Assembly: GCF_002896855.1 (NCBI RefSeq)
Contig: NZ_CP021850.1
Span: forward strand, 3,621,665 to 3,685,664
Length of the DNA stretch: 64,000 nucleotides
Direction: 5' to 3'
Source: Clostridium thermosuccinogenes
GTDB lineage: Bacteria; Bacillota; Clostridia; Acetivibrionales; DSM-5807
In this document: positions 34,552 through 43,883 of the stretch, piece by piece
Layout: each line of letters opens with the position of its first letter
Numbering within the stretch: position 1 is the first letter of the stretch
Made by a program: the position numbers and the translations under genes
The notes under the pieces: generated by a model
Databases searched by the model: none
The model's input: the letters and a program-made list of their open reading frames with translations, nothing else
What the model was told of the DNA's origin: nothing

Positions 34552-35046
34552 CTAAATAATCTTTTCATAATAAACCACGTCCAGCATCCTGCCGAACTTC
34601 ATACCTACTTCCCTGAGATGCCCGCATTTCTCATATCCGTTTTTCTCAAACAGCCGTATGCTGGCAGTATTCTCACCACATATTACAGCGATAAGTGAAT
34701 GTATTCCATTTTTAGCCGCCAGGTTTTCCAAATGCCGGAGCGCTGCGCTTCCAATCCCCAGGCCCGCATGGTCGTGCCTGATATATATGGTAACCTCGGC
34801 CGTGATATCATAAGCCTCCCGCTTTTTAAACGGGCAGAGGATGCAATATCCGCATATGTCCCTGTCATCAATTATGGCATATGCCTTATATTTGGGATTA
34901 TCAAAAAATACGATATCTTTCATCTCATCCAGGCCTATCGGCTCTATATGGAAAGTAGCCGTGCTGTTGGAGACGTAGTAATTGTATATCTCCAACAGTG
35001 CCGGCAGATGCTCTTCTTTTACTTCTTCAAACCTTATATCATGCAT
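34552..35046 (-). CDS. GNAT acetyltransferase, phosphinothricin acetyltransferase-like
   Basis: This 164-residue protein resembles the PAT/YwnH group. It shows LLEIYNYYVSNSTATFHIEP at the N-terminus, the acetyl-CoA loop RHDHAGLGIGSAALRHLE near 90, and SIRLFEKNGYEKCGHLREVG near 128. PAT-like proteins acetylate methionine sulfone, phosphinothricin or related amino acids, so resistance cannot be assumed. ATG 35046 has GGAG ten bases upstream. A terminator follows directly. Confidence 0.82.
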   Translation of the reverse strand: MHDIRFEEVKEEHLPALLEIYNYYVSNSTATFHIEPIGLDEMKDIVFFDNPKYKAYAIIDDRDICGYCILCPFKKREAYDITAEVTIYIRHDHAGLGIGSAALRHLENLAAKNGIHSLIAVICGENTASIRLFEKNGYEKCGHLREVGMKFGRMLDVVYYEKII

Positions 35047-35091
35047 TTCGGATTAACTCCAGATTGTTATATATTTTCGATTTATACTCAG

Positions 35092-35679
35092 TTATTTTTG
35101 ATTCCTTTTAAGATTCTTCCTCTTAGCCACGGAGTAGCCAAAAAATCCCAGAGACTTCTCCAAGCTCCAGTACTCACCATGGGAGTAGCAGACCAGATCC
35201 GCCTTCTCCAGGCATAACTTGCCCTTTTCGTCCAGCAGGCTGTCCTCCACATCCACAGCAACAATCTCAGCTATAAACATATCATGGGTACCCAATTCAA
35301 TCCTGTCTTTTACCACACACTCAAGATTGACGGGACTTTCCTTGATCAGAGGTACGTCCACCTTTGATGCTTTTTCCGCGGTAAGTTTGGTTTCCTCAAA
35401 TTTATCTATGTCCCTGCCTGATTTCACCCCGCAGTAATCGGTCGCTCTTACAAGCTTTCTTGTCACGAGATTTATGACGAATTGTCCTTTATCCTTTATA
35501 AGATTATAGGAATAGCGCTCTTTGCGCACGGATATGGACACCATCGGAGGATCCGAATTGATGGTTCCAGCCCACGCAAGGGTTATAATATTGGGTTTGC
35601 CGTTTTCATCGGCACATGTCACCATTACCACCGGCACCGGATTAAGCAAGGTTGATGGTTTCCATTGTTGTTTAGCCAT
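35092..35679 (-). CDS. flavin reductase-like FMN-binding protein
   Basis: This 195-residue protein has the flavin reductase split-barrel fold: NPVPVVMVTCADENGKPNII near the N-terminus, WAGTINSDPPMVSISVRKER near 36 and FVINLVT near 68. Such proteins bind FMN and pass electrons to partner enzymes. ATG 35679 (MAKQQW) follows GGAAGG; the seven extra upstream residues are not needed. No partner oxygenase lies nearby, as expected in an anaerobe. Confidence 0.83.
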   Translation of the reverse strand: MAKQQWKPSTLLNPVPVVMVTCADENGKPNIITLAWAGTINSDPPMVSISVRKERYSYNLIKDKGQFVINLVTRKLVRATDYCGVKSGRDIDKFEETKLTAEKASKVDVPLIKESPVNLECVVKDRIELGTHDMFIAEIVAVDVEDSLLDEKGKLCLEKADLVCYSHGEYWSLEKSLGFFGYSVAKRKNLKRNQK

Positions 35680-35761
35680 TTGCAGACACCTTCCTAACAA
35701 TTACTATAAAATTATGACCTTACATATGAAAGAGTATGCATGCTTATATATTTTCACAGCC

Positions 35762-37444
35762 TTATGCTTCAATATGAGGATATTTGTATTCTGCTACCGC
35801 AAAGAGTCCAATTGACAAAGCCACTGCGAAAATAATCATCAATATGCCCAAAAGCAAGTATATCAGCCAATGGGGCAAATTAAGCAGCACCATGCCAACA
35901 GCTGCCGCGCTGAGAACTCCGAGTATAGCAAACGTAGCCAGCATGCCCAGAAAACCATTCATATTTGATTTCACAGCCTCTTGAGGATTTTTCCAATCCA
36001 GCTTGGGGCGTAATACATCAATCAAAAGGTTGATCGCTACCAATCCGACTGTCCCGATTACTCCCAGCAGCAATAATGCCAGCAAATGCAGGAACGAAAT
36101 CCTGGTTACAAATGCAAACACAGCACCAGTCACAAGCACCCCTATAGTTTGGATAGCTATACCATGAATCAGCTTGGCTGTAACCTGCTCCTTCGGATGC
36201 ACAGGTATCATCTTGGATATCCAGAACATCTGCCCTTCCCTCGATACCGATGTTGACGCGACAATGTTCATGCTGCTGGTAAAAAGCATTATCGCCAGCC
36301 CTACAAGGGATATGGGAAGTATGTAATCAGGATTTTGTATAAAGCTGAGCATTTTATCCTTATCTATTTCTTTATTTGCAAGAATGGGTATCAGCATGGC
36401 AAAAGGTGCAATAACCATTCCGGCTATGCCGTTCATAGCGTACACAGGAGTCCTGAGAAAGAGCTTCCATTCCCTCCAAAACAATGCAGAGACTGCACTT
36501 GAAGTCTTGACGTATTTTTTCCCTATCTCTTCCTTTGACAAAGCCTTGTGCTTCCTTGAAACTTCCTGTCCGGACAGCACGCTCTTGTAGAAAATCTGGT
36601 TGCCTAACCACATCAATGCTGCAAACAAGATTACAGACATACCTAAAAAGAGTGCAAGGTATCCGAGCCCTTCCAAGCCAGGCTTGGATAAAGCATAAGT
36701 GGCCCATATGCTGGGAGGAAACCTTTGTCCTATCATCTCAATTAAGTTGAACTGGCCGCTTAACAGGTTGTTGACTATCTCTTCCTCATTTACTTTTGGG
36801 AAGCTCTGCATAAAATAATTAACGCTCAGAGAAATAATTACACCGAATATTCCACCGATAACAGCCAGCAAATCCTTGCTCTTCCTGAAATTAATAAAGC
36901 GCATCAATATCATAATCAATAAGGAACCTATGATCAGCGGGATTACCGGAGCTGCAAGAAAAATCAACAATCCTTTGACCCAATACAAAAATCCCATTCT
37001 CATGCCGGCCCCATAGATCACTATTGCAGGAAGAAGCATGGGTAAAAGCGTCAGATACTCATTTATCATAATGACAGCAAACTTGCTTCCAAGCACCTGT
37101 GAAGGCTTCAGAGGCAAAGGTATCAATATGTTCAGGTCCGGCGAGAAATAAAAGGAACTCATTACATAAAGTATACCGAAAAACAGTATCAGAAACTGTC
37201 CAGCCAATACCGCCAAAGTTAACACCATTTCCGGTTTATTGACCTGTTTGCCTGCCAGAAATATTGCAAACATCAAAAATGAAATCGTCACTGTCATGAA
37301 ACCCAAGCCGAGTATTACACATAAGCCTATAAGTATTGGCTCCCACAAACGCTTTTTTTCCTTTGTGAAGCGGTACTTCAGGGCGGAAATACCAAAATTA
37401 AGATTTAGGTTGATTTTTAACAAGTTAAAAAACGTTCTCATCAC
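35762..37444 (-). CDS. ABC transporter permease, large exporter type
   Basis: This 560-residue membrane protein has about twelve hydrophobic segments in two halves, with a long loop near 280-320. It has no periplasmic-type EAA loop, as in ABC-2-like exporters. It overlaps the ATPase gene by four bases (ATGA), so the two form one transporter. The substrate is unknown; peptide, lipid or drug export are all possible. Confidence 0.82.
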   Translation of the reverse strand: MMRTFFNLLKINLNLNFGISALKYRFTKEKKRLWEPILIGLCVILGLGFMTVTISFLMFAIFLAGKQVNKPEMVLTLAVLAGQFLILFFGILYVMSSFYFSPDLNILIPLPLKPSQVLGSKFAVIMINEYLTLLPMLLPAIVIYGAGMRMGFLYWVKGLLIFLAAPVIPLIIGSLLIMILMRFINFRKSKDLLAVIGGIFGVIISLSVNYFMQSFPKVNEEEIVNNLLSGQFNLIEMIGQRFPPSIWATYALSKPGLEGLGYLALFLGMSVILFAALMWLGNQIFYKSVLSGQEVSRKHKALSKEEIGKKYVKTSSAVSALFWREWKLFLRTPVYAMNGIAGMVIAPFAMLIPILANKEIDKDKMLSFIQNPDYILPISLVGLAIMLFTSSMNIVASTSVSREGQMFWISKMIPVHPKEQVTAKLIHGIAIQTIGVLVTGAVFAFVTRISFLHLLALLLLGVIGTVGLVAINLLIDVLRPKLDWKNPQEAVKSNMNGFLGMLATFAILGVLSAAAVGMVLLNLPHWLIYLLLGILMIIFAVALSIGLFAVAEYKYPHIEA

Positions 37445-38166
37445 TCTGTCAACTCCAGAAAAATATTTTCCAGGGAATCTGCCTGATCTCCTTTTCTAAG
37501 TTCATCCATCGTACCTATCGCCACAAGTTTTCCTTTGTTGATGATAGCTAGCCGGTCGCAAAGTCTCTCCGCCACCTCGAGCACATGGGTGGAAAAAAAC
37601 ACGGTATTTCCTTTGTCACAGTGCTGGCGCATCAATTCTTTCAATTGATGGGCCGATTTGGGGTCAAGCCCTACCATAGGTTCATCCAAAATCCATAACG
37701 CAGGATCATGTATTATGGCCCCTATGAGGACTATCTTTTGCTTCATACCATGGGAATAGCTTTTTATCAAATCCGAAGCGGCATTTGTCAGGCCGAACAT
37801 GTCGAGAAAGTATTCAATCCTCTCCTTGCGTACCTTCGAAGGAACCCGGTACACATCGGCCATAAATTTCAGATACTCCATACCGGTAAGTTTTTCATAA
37901 ACATCCGGGTTATCAGGAACATAGCCTATGCTCCTTTTGACATCCAGCGGCTGTCTGCTGATGTCATATCCGTTTATAGATATGCTGCCGCTGTCAGGGT
38001 TTATAAGGCCAACCATCATCTTTATTGTTGTAGTTTTCCCTGCTCCGTTGGGTCCAAGAAATCCGAATATCTCCCCCGGACGCACATGCAGGTTCAGGTT
38101 GTCTACCGCCTTCACCGACCCTTTATTATAACCCTTTGAAAGGTTCTCTATTTTGACCACAGTCAT
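37441..38166 (-). CDS. ABC transporter ATP-binding protein
   Basis: This 241-residue ATPase has Walker A GPNGAGKTT near residue 39, signature SHGMKQK near 137, Walker B LWILDEPMVGLD near 157 and the switch STHVLE near 192. It drives the downstream permease. AGGAGG abuts the ATG at 38166, so translation may instead begin at the GTG six bases later, which has proper spacing. Confidence 0.9.
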   Translation of the reverse strand: MTVVKIENLSKGYNKGSVKAVDNLNLHVRPGEIFGFLGPNGAGKTTTIKMMVGLINPDSGSISINGYDISRQPLDVKRSIGYVPDNPDVYEKLTGMEYLKFMADVYRVPSKVRKERIEYFLDMFGLTNAASDLIKSYSHGMKQKIVLIGAIIHDPALWILDEPMVGLDPKSAHQLKELMRQHCDKGNTVFFSTHVLEVAERLCDRLAIINKGKLVAIGTMDELRKGDQADSLENIFLELTE

Positions 38167-38368
38167 CCTCCTGTTCCTATTGTTACTATACTAACGCTTA
38201 AGGTGATATTAACATTTTTATACATGTTCTGCAACAATCAGTGCAACATTTTGGCAATACCAGATAAAAATTTCCCATCGAGCAAGCAGATGCCCCATTA
38301 TCCCCAATGTATAATATATACAAAACGAGGCCAGGTTTTAACACCTGACCTCCATGTTTTGAACAATC

Positions 38369-40117
38369 TTATTCTACAGGGTACTTCTCCCTCTTGACAT
38401 AATGAGTATGCAAAAGCTCATGAGCTTTATGGCTTCCCGGTTTTTCAAAGTACTCTGTATAGAGCATTTGAACCTTCGGGTTTTCATGGGATTTCCTTAT
38501 TGGCAGATCCCTGTCTTCTTCATATATAGCCTTTGCCCTTTCAGCTCTCAAGTCTATCCAGCTTCTGACTTCAGATGGCTGTATAGGTTGTCCTCCTCCG
38601 TTTACGCAGCCTCCCGGGCAAGCCATGATCTCAACAAAATGGTACTCTGCCTCTCCGGCTTTAATTCTATCCAGGAGGGTTCTTGCATTTTTAAGGCCAT
38701 GGGCTACAGCCGCTTTTAGCTTCACACCGCCGGCTACTACCTCTGCTTCTTTTATGCCTTCAACACCCCTGACCTGAGTATACTCAATATTGTCAATGGA
38801 TTTGCCTTCGAGGATTTCAGCCACTGTCCTTAAAGCTGCTTCCATAACACCACCGGTAGCTCCGAAAATTACACCGGCACCGCTGGCATCTCCCATCGGA
38901 TCATCAAACTGCTCGTCAGCGGTATTGACAAAGTCTATACCAGCTTCCTTAATCATCCTTGCCAATTCCCTTGTGGTCAGAACTACGTCTACATCAGGAT
39001 AGCCGCTGGAAGACAGCTCCGGTCTCTGAGCTTCATATTTCTTAGCTGTACAAGGCATTATGGATACAACAAATATCTTTGAAGGATCAATGCCCATTTT
39101 TTCAGCATAGTAGGATTTCAGCACAGCACCGAACATTTCATGGGGAGATTTACAGGATGAAAGATTATCCAGGAACTCCGGATAGAAATGTTCGCAGAAC
39201 TTGATCCAACCAGGGCTGCAAGATGTTATCAGAGGGAGTTTTCCTCCGTTCTTTATCCTTTCAAGAAGCTCTGTTCCTTCTTCCATTATAGTCAAATCTG
39301 CTGCTGTGTCAGTATCAAACACTTTTTCAAAGCCCAATCTTTTGAGGGCTGCAACCATTTTTCCGGTAACCCTTGTTCCTATGGGCATTCCGAACTCTTC
39401 ACCGAGGGCTACTCTAACGGCTGGCGCTGTTTGCGCAATCACATGCAAGTCCTTATTTGCAAGAGCATCCCATACCTTGTCCGTATCATCCTTTTCCCTC
39501 AATGCTCCAACAGGGCACACGTTGATGCACTGACCGCACATTGCGCAAGGTACGTCATTTAATGACTTGTTGAATACAGGTGAAACAATGGTTTTAAAAC
39601 CTCTCTCATTGGTTTCAACTGCAGCAATACCCTGCACATTTTTACACATGCTGACGCAACGTCTGCAAAGAACACATTTGTTTGGATCCCTTACAACCGA
39701 TGGTGAGAAATCATCCAGAGGACGGATTACGTTTTCACCTTCGAACCTCATATCCTTTACATTGAGCTTCTTAGCCAGACTCTGCAGCTCACAGTTTTCG
39801 CTTCGTACGCAAGTGAGGCATTTCTTATCATGGTTTGACAGTATAAGCTCCAGGGTTACCTTTCTTGCTTCTCTTACCGCCGGAGACTGAGTATTTACTA
39901 CCAGTCCTTCGGATACAGGATATACGCATGCAGCCTGAAGGCTCCTTGCGCCTTTTATCTCCACAACACACATCCTACAGGCGCCTATTTCGTTTATATC
40001 CTTAAGGAAGCAAAGTGTAGGTATTTCTATATTGGCTTCTCTGGCTGCCTCCAATACGGTATAATGACTGGGAACCTGAATCTGCTTGTTATCTATCGTG
40101 ATATTTACCATTTCCAT
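38369..40117 (-). CDS. hydA: NADH-linked [FeFe] hydrogenase catalytic subunit
   Basis: This 582-residue M3-type [FeFe] hydrogenase is the catalytic subunit of an electron-bifurcating HydABC complex, which makes H2 from NADH and reduced ferredoxin together. From the N-terminus: [2Fe-2S] site (C36, C47, C50, C64), His-Cys [4Fe-4S] site (H96, C100, C103, C109), two [4Fe-4S] sites (C148-C158 and C191-C201), then the H-cluster domain with TSCSPGW near 298, MPCTAKK near 355 and EIMACPGGCVNGGGQP near 497. The short C-terminal small-subunit domain follows. ATG 40117 follows GGGAGAG. It is last in the hyd operon. Confidence 0.95.
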   Translation of the reverse strand: MEMVNITIDNKQIQVPSHYTVLEAAREANIEIPTLCFLKDINEIGACRMCVVEIKGARSLQAACVYPVSEGLVVNTQSPAVREARKVTLELILSNHDKKCLTCVRSENCELQSLAKKLNVKDMRFEGENVIRPLDDFSPSVVRDPNKCVLCRRCVSMCKNVQGIAAVETNERGFKTIVSPVFNKSLNDVPCAMCGQCINVCPVGALREKDDTDKVWDALANKDLHVIAQTAPAVRVALGEEFGMPIGTRVTGKMVAALKRLGFEKVFDTDTAADLTIMEEGTELLERIKNGGKLPLITSCSPGWIKFCEHFYPEFLDNLSSCKSPHEMFGAVLKSYYAEKMGIDPSKIFVVSIMPCTAKKYEAQRPELSSSGYPDVDVVLTTRELARMIKEAGIDFVNTADEQFDDPMGDASGAGVIFGATGGVMEAALRTVAEILEGKSIDNIEYTQVRGVEGIKEAEVVAGGVKLKAAVAHGLKNARTLLDRIKAGEAEYHFVEIMACPGGCVNGGGQPIQPSEVRSWIDLRAERAKAIYEEDRDLPIRKSHENPKVQMLYTEYFEKPGSHKAHELLHTHYVKREKYPVE

Positions 40118-40136
40118 CTCTTACACTCTCCCTCCA

Positions 40137-41933
40137 TCAGTTAGCTTTGGCAATAGCCTTGAATGGGCATTTTTGCTCGCAAACTCCGCATTTTATGCAT
40201 TTATCCTTATTGATCTTATAGGGTACTCCCTTTTGTCCACTGATAGCTCCCACAGGACACTGCTTAGCGCATATTCCGCAGCTTCTGCACTTGTCCTCAA
40301 AGACTGTATAGCTCATCAACGCTTTGCAAACTCCGGCAGGACATTTTTTATCCTTAACATGAGCGATATACTCATCCCTGAAATATCTCAGAGTACTCAA
40401 AACAGGATTGGGAGCTGTCTGTCCCAGACCGCAGAGTGCAGCAGCCTTAATGTTCTTGGCTAAGAGCTCCAGCTTTTCAATATCTCCCTCTTCGCCCTTA
40501 CCGCTGGTTATCCTCTCCAGGATCTCCAGCATCCTCTTGGTACCTATACGGCACGGAGGACATTTACCACAGGATTCATCGACGGTGAACTCCAGGAAGA
40601 ACTTAGCTATGTCAACCATACAGCTGTCCTCATCCATTACTATCAAACCGCCGGAACCCATCATAGCGCCAAGCTGAATCAGGGAGTCATAATCTATAGG
40701 TGTATCCAGGTGCTCTGCCGGAATACATCCGCCTGAAGGTCCACCCATCTGGGCAGCCTTGAATTTCTTGCCGTTAGGTATGCCACCACCGATGTCATAA
40801 ATAACTTCTCTCAAGGTGGTTCCCATTTCTACTTCCACCAAACCGGTATGATTGATCTTTCCACCAACCGCAAAAACCTTTGTACCCTTGCTCTTCTCCG
40901 TACCTATGCTGGAGAACCATTCAGGTCCTTTCAATATGATCTGCGGTATGTTGGCATAGGTCTCAACATTGTTCAGAATTGTAGGCTTCTGCCACAAACC
41001 TTTTACAGCAGGGAACGGCGGTCTTGGCCTCGGCTCTCCTCTTTTTCCTTCTATTGATGTCATGAGAGCAGTCTCTTCACCGCAAACAAAAGCTCCTGCG
41101 CCAAGTCTGAGTTCCAGATCAAAATCGAAGCCTGTTCCTAAGATGTTTTTGCCCAGAAGTCCGTATTCCTTAGCCTGAGCAATGGCAATGTTAAGTCTCT
41201 TTACCGCTATCGGATATTCCGCTCTTACATAAATATAACCCTGGTTTGCACCAATAGCATATCCTGCGATAGCCATCGCTTCAATTACTGAGTGGGGATC
41301 TCCTTCAAGAACGCTTCTGTCCATGAATGCCCCCGGGTCTCCTTCGTCGGCATTACAGCAAACATATTTTTGCTCGTTTTGTGACTTGGAAGCAAACTCC
41401 CATTTCAAGCCGGTGGGGAAACCTGCTCCACCTCTTCCCCTGATGCCTGACCTTTTGACGATATCAATTACTTCCGCAGGGGTCATCTCCGTCAGAACTT
41501 TTTCCAGAGCCTTATATCCGTCATATGCTATATACTCGTCTATGTTTTCCGGGTTGATAACACCACAGTTTCTCAGGGCGATTCTCTTCTGCCTCTTAAA
41601 GAAATCAACGTTCTCCAGGGACTTGGTAACATCCTCAACATCTATGTCCCCTATGAGTAAGCGCTTAACCAGCCTTCCCTTCAACAGGTGCTCTTCTACT
41701 ATCTCCTGGACATCCTCGACCTTGACCTGAGTATACATGCTTCCTTCAGGATATACTATAACTATAGGTCCCTGGGCGCAAAGTCCAAAACATCCTGTTC
41801 TTATCACTTTGACTTCGTTTTCCAGATTAGTTTCTTTCAGACGCGTTTCGAATTCTTTGATTATTTTTTCAGAGTTTGATGATGTACATCCGGTACCTCC
41901 ACAAACCAAAACATGCGCTCTGTATATTTGCAT
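40137..41933 (-). CDS. hydB: hydrogenase NADH/flavin subunit (NuoF-like)
   Basis: This 598-residue subunit carries FMN and binds NADH in the bifurcating hydrogenase. An N-terminal thioredoxin-like [2Fe-2S] domain shows CGGTGCTSSN and GCFGLCAQGP. The NuoF core has GRGGAGFPTGLKWEFA near 165 and an SLBB domain. SCGKCPPCRIGTKRM near 465 binds a [4Fe-4S] cluster. Two more [4Fe-4S] sites at the C-terminus read CRSCGICAKQCP and CIKCGVCEQKCP. ATG 41933 follows GGAGG at seven bases; the GTG six bases earlier overlaps that site. Confidence 0.94.
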   Translation of the reverse strand: MQIYRAHVLVCGGTGCTSSNSEKIIKEFETRLKETNLENEVKVIRTGCFGLCAQGPIVIVYPEGSMYTQVKVEDVQEIVEEHLLKGRLVKRLLIGDIDVEDVTKSLENVDFFKRQKRIALRNCGVINPENIDEYIAYDGYKALEKVLTEMTPAEVIDIVKRSGIRGRGGAGFPTGLKWEFASKSQNEQKYVCCNADEGDPGAFMDRSVLEGDPHSVIEAMAIAGYAIGANQGYIYVRAEYPIAVKRLNIAIAQAKEYGLLGKNILGTGFDFDLELRLGAGAFVCGEETALMTSIEGKRGEPRPRPPFPAVKGLWQKPTILNNVETYANIPQIILKGPEWFSSIGTEKSKGTKVFAVGGKINHTGLVEVEMGTTLREVIYDIGGGIPNGKKFKAAQMGGPSGGCIPAEHLDTPIDYDSLIQLGAMMGSGGLIVMDEDSCMVDIAKFFLEFTVDESCGKCPPCRIGTKRMLEILERITSGKGEEGDIEKLELLAKNIKAAALCGLGQTAPNPVLSTLRYFRDEYIAHVKDKKCPAGVCKALMSYTVFEDKCRSCGICAKQCPVGAISGQKGVPYKINKDKCIKCGVCEQKCPFKAIAKAN

Positions 41934-41948
41934 TTCCACCCCTCCAAA

Positions 41949-42317
41949 CTATTTTTCAGCTGCTCCTATGGTATACTCGGTGCATACTCTTCCGTTAACT
42001 ATATGTTCGGCTACAATCCTGACGGCCTTCTCAGGAGTCATTTTAACGTATGTCACTTTTTCACCGTCCGGATTGATAACCTCAACTATCGGTTCAAGGC
42101 GGCAGACTCCTATGCAGCCAGTCATCACAACATTAACATTATTGATATTCCTCTTTTTGAGTTCTTCAAGGAAAGCATTCATCACAGGCCTTGCTCCGGC
42201 GGCGATACCGCATGTAGCCATACCCACAACTATTCTTATTCCGTCCTTGTTTTTTCTCATATTGATTTCATCCAGAGTCTTCCTTCTTATCTCTTCCAAC
42301 TCAGCAATAGATTTCAT
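41949..42317 (-). CDS. thioredoxin-like [2Fe-2S] ferredoxin of the hyd operon
   Basis: This 122-residue protein has a thioredoxin-fold ferredoxin domain with four cysteines (VGMATCGIAAGARP, then MTGCIGVCRLEP). It is homologous to the N-terminus of HydB and lies between hydB and the ATPase gene. It may be a free electron carrier or an accessory subunit. ATG 42317 follows GGAGGTG, inside the end of the ATPase gene, so translation is coupled. Confidence 0.85.
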   Translation of the reverse strand: MKSIAELEEIRRKTLDEINMRKNKDGIRIVVGMATCGIAAGARPVMNAFLEELKKRNINNVNVVMTGCIGVCRLEPIVEVINPDGEKVTYVKMTPEKAVRIVAEHIVNGRVCTEYTIGAAEK

Positions 42318-42867
42318 CCAATACACCTCCAAACGTTATCTTAACGCCTTCATTTAAATACTCTTTAATCCATGCCAAAACCTCATAATGAGTTATGGGA
42401 ACTTCACCAAGCTTTTGCTTTATCTCCTCTGTGCTGAACTCAAAACTGCCATTGGGGCTGGTGAGCTTAAATTCCACCTCTACCTCGGGGTTTGATGAGA
42501 CCACGGTCGCGATGGTTTCTGAAATATCTCCCAGAGGAGGCCTGTCTATATGGGATAGCTTAAAACTTGCCATTAATACAGTGCCATTCCCTTTAGCGGA
42601 ATCAATGCTCAAGCTTCCCGACGATCTCTCACAGGAAGCTGCCAGAAGCGGAATTCCCAGACCTACTTTTCTTGTATCTCTCGAAGTGACAAAGGGATCC
42701 ATAACCCTTTTTACCAGCTCCTCGTCCATTCCTGTCCCATTATCGGCTACAGTCATTTTCAATATATCCATGCTTTTGTCAGCATCGAATGTAATATAGA
42801 TACGGCTGGCTTTAGCAGTTATGGAGTTCTGAATTATATCCATAAGATGCAGCGATAAATCCCTCAT
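42301..42867 (-). CDS. GHKL ATPase-domain protein of the hyd operon
   Basis: This 188-residue protein has a histidine-kinase-type ATP-binding domain: MDIIQNSITAKAS (N box), VADNGTGMDEEL (G1 box) and KVGLGIPLLAASCER (G2 box). It has no dimerisation/phosphoacceptor domain and no sensor. Genes of this kind recur in clostridial hyd operons. It could be a serine kinase or a regulator of hydrogenase, but the role is unknown. Confidence 0.8.
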   Translation of the reverse strand: MRDLSLHLMDIIQNSITAKASRIYITFDADKSMDILKMTVADNGTGMDEELVKRVMDPFVTSRDTRKVGLGIPLLAASCERSSGSLSIDSAKGNGTVLMASFKLSHIDRPPLGDISETIATVVSSNPEVEVEFKLTSPNGSFEFSTEEIKQKLGEVPITHYEVLAWIKEYLNEGVKITFGGVLDEIYC

Positions 42868-43043
42868 TTTAACCCTCGATTAAAGCAAACTTAAGTCCGT
42901 AAATTGTGTATAATCTCATGGCATTGTTCAGCAAAATTCTGATTTTATAATGTACTGTTGCTTTTTATAATCTGCTTAAAATTTATTGTAAAAAAGATAA
43001 TATAGATATGGTTTTTTATATTAGATCAATTTGTGCGATTAAA

Positions 43044-43538
43044 CTACATATTCTTGTACTTTTCAATTATACCTTTGATATCATCCGGAACCAATTTTCC
43101 GTAAACATCATCATTAATCATCATAACTGGTGCCAAACCACAAGCGCCAATGCATCTGCATGCTTCCAGAGAGAACTTGCCGTCCTCGGTGCACTCTCCT
43201 ACATCTATGCCAAGCATCTCCTTGAGCTTTTCAAGAATCAGGTTTGAACCTTTAACATAGCAGGCTGTGCCCATGCAAAGTTGAATCTTGTATTTTCCCT
43301 TGGGATTTAATGAAAACTGTGTGTAGAATGTTATGACTCCATATACTTCGCTGAGTGGTATATCTAAACCTTCAGAAATCTTTTTCTGGACGCTTAACGG
43401 CAAATAACCGTATACTTCCTGAGCTTCATGCAGAACCGGAATAAGCGCACCCTTGGTGTTCTTATACTTATCAATGATTTCCTGCAGCTTCAGCTCTCTT
43501 TCGTCAACTTGCCCACAGCAGCATTTGGTAGTACTCAT
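43044..43538 (-). CDS. hydC: hydrogenase [2Fe-2S] subunit (NuoE-like)
   Basis: This 164-residue NuoE homologue carries one [2Fe-2S] cluster with ligands in CMGTACYVKGS and CRCIGACGLAPV. It joins HydB to form the NADH module. It is first in the hyd operon, behind a consensus promoter and a Rex-type operator. A 176-base gap separates it from the ATPase gene. ATG 43538 follows AGGGGGG. Confidence 0.93.
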   Translation of the reverse strand: MSTTKCCCGQVDERELKLQEIIDKYKNTKGALIPVLHEAQEVYGYLPLSVQKKISEGLDIPLSEVYGVITFYTQFSLNPKGKYKIQLCMGTACYVKGSNLILEKLKEMLGIDVGECTEDGKFSLEACRCIGACGLAPVMMINDDVYGKLVPDDIKGIIEKYKNM

Positions 43539-43595
43539 TCGTTATACCCCCCTAATAATTTGGTTGTTGATAGTTTGTCAAGAAATTTGCATCAG

Positions 43596-43613
43596 TTGTT
43601 AAATACTTCACAA
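43596..43613. promoter_or_regulatory. Rex-type operator of the hyd operon
   Basis: TTGTTAAATACTTCACAA differs from the Rex palindrome TTGTTAAnnnnTTAACAA at one position. It lies just downstream of the -10, over the expected start site. Rex would repress when NADH is low and release when NADH is high, a fitting control for an NADH-oxidising hydrogenase. Confidence 0.8.
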
Positions 43614-43624
43614 TCACCGTTCAT

Positions 43625-43653
43625 ATTATATCAAATTTAATAGTAAAATACAA
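43625..43653 (-). promoter_or_regulatory. sigma-A promoter of the hyd operon
   Basis: On the minus strand TTGTAT (43648-43653) and TATAAT (43625-43630) are separated by exactly 17 bases. The Rex-type site begins 11 bases past the -10. Confidence 0.8.
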
Positions 43654-43855
43654 CAGAATTTAATAATTCTGCGGATTAATATTTTCCTGAAAGCAACAAA
43701 TGTATCAGCATTTCGAGCAACCACAAACGTTTATTGTATACAGAAATGCCCTATTATCTAGGGTCGGCGTATATACTTAATGAGCGCAACATAATTGTAT
43801 ATATTTTCCACTTGCGATTTTTTAAAGCTGTACCAGCCTTTTAGCCTCTAGGGCA

Positions 43856-43883
43856 TATAAAAAATGCAGCTTATGCTGCATTT
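43856..43883 (-). terminator. terminator of metA
   Basis: AAATGCAGC (43862-43870), loop TTAT, GCTGCATTT (43875-43883), overlapping the metA stop. The minus strand continues TTTTTTATA. Confidence 0.88.
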
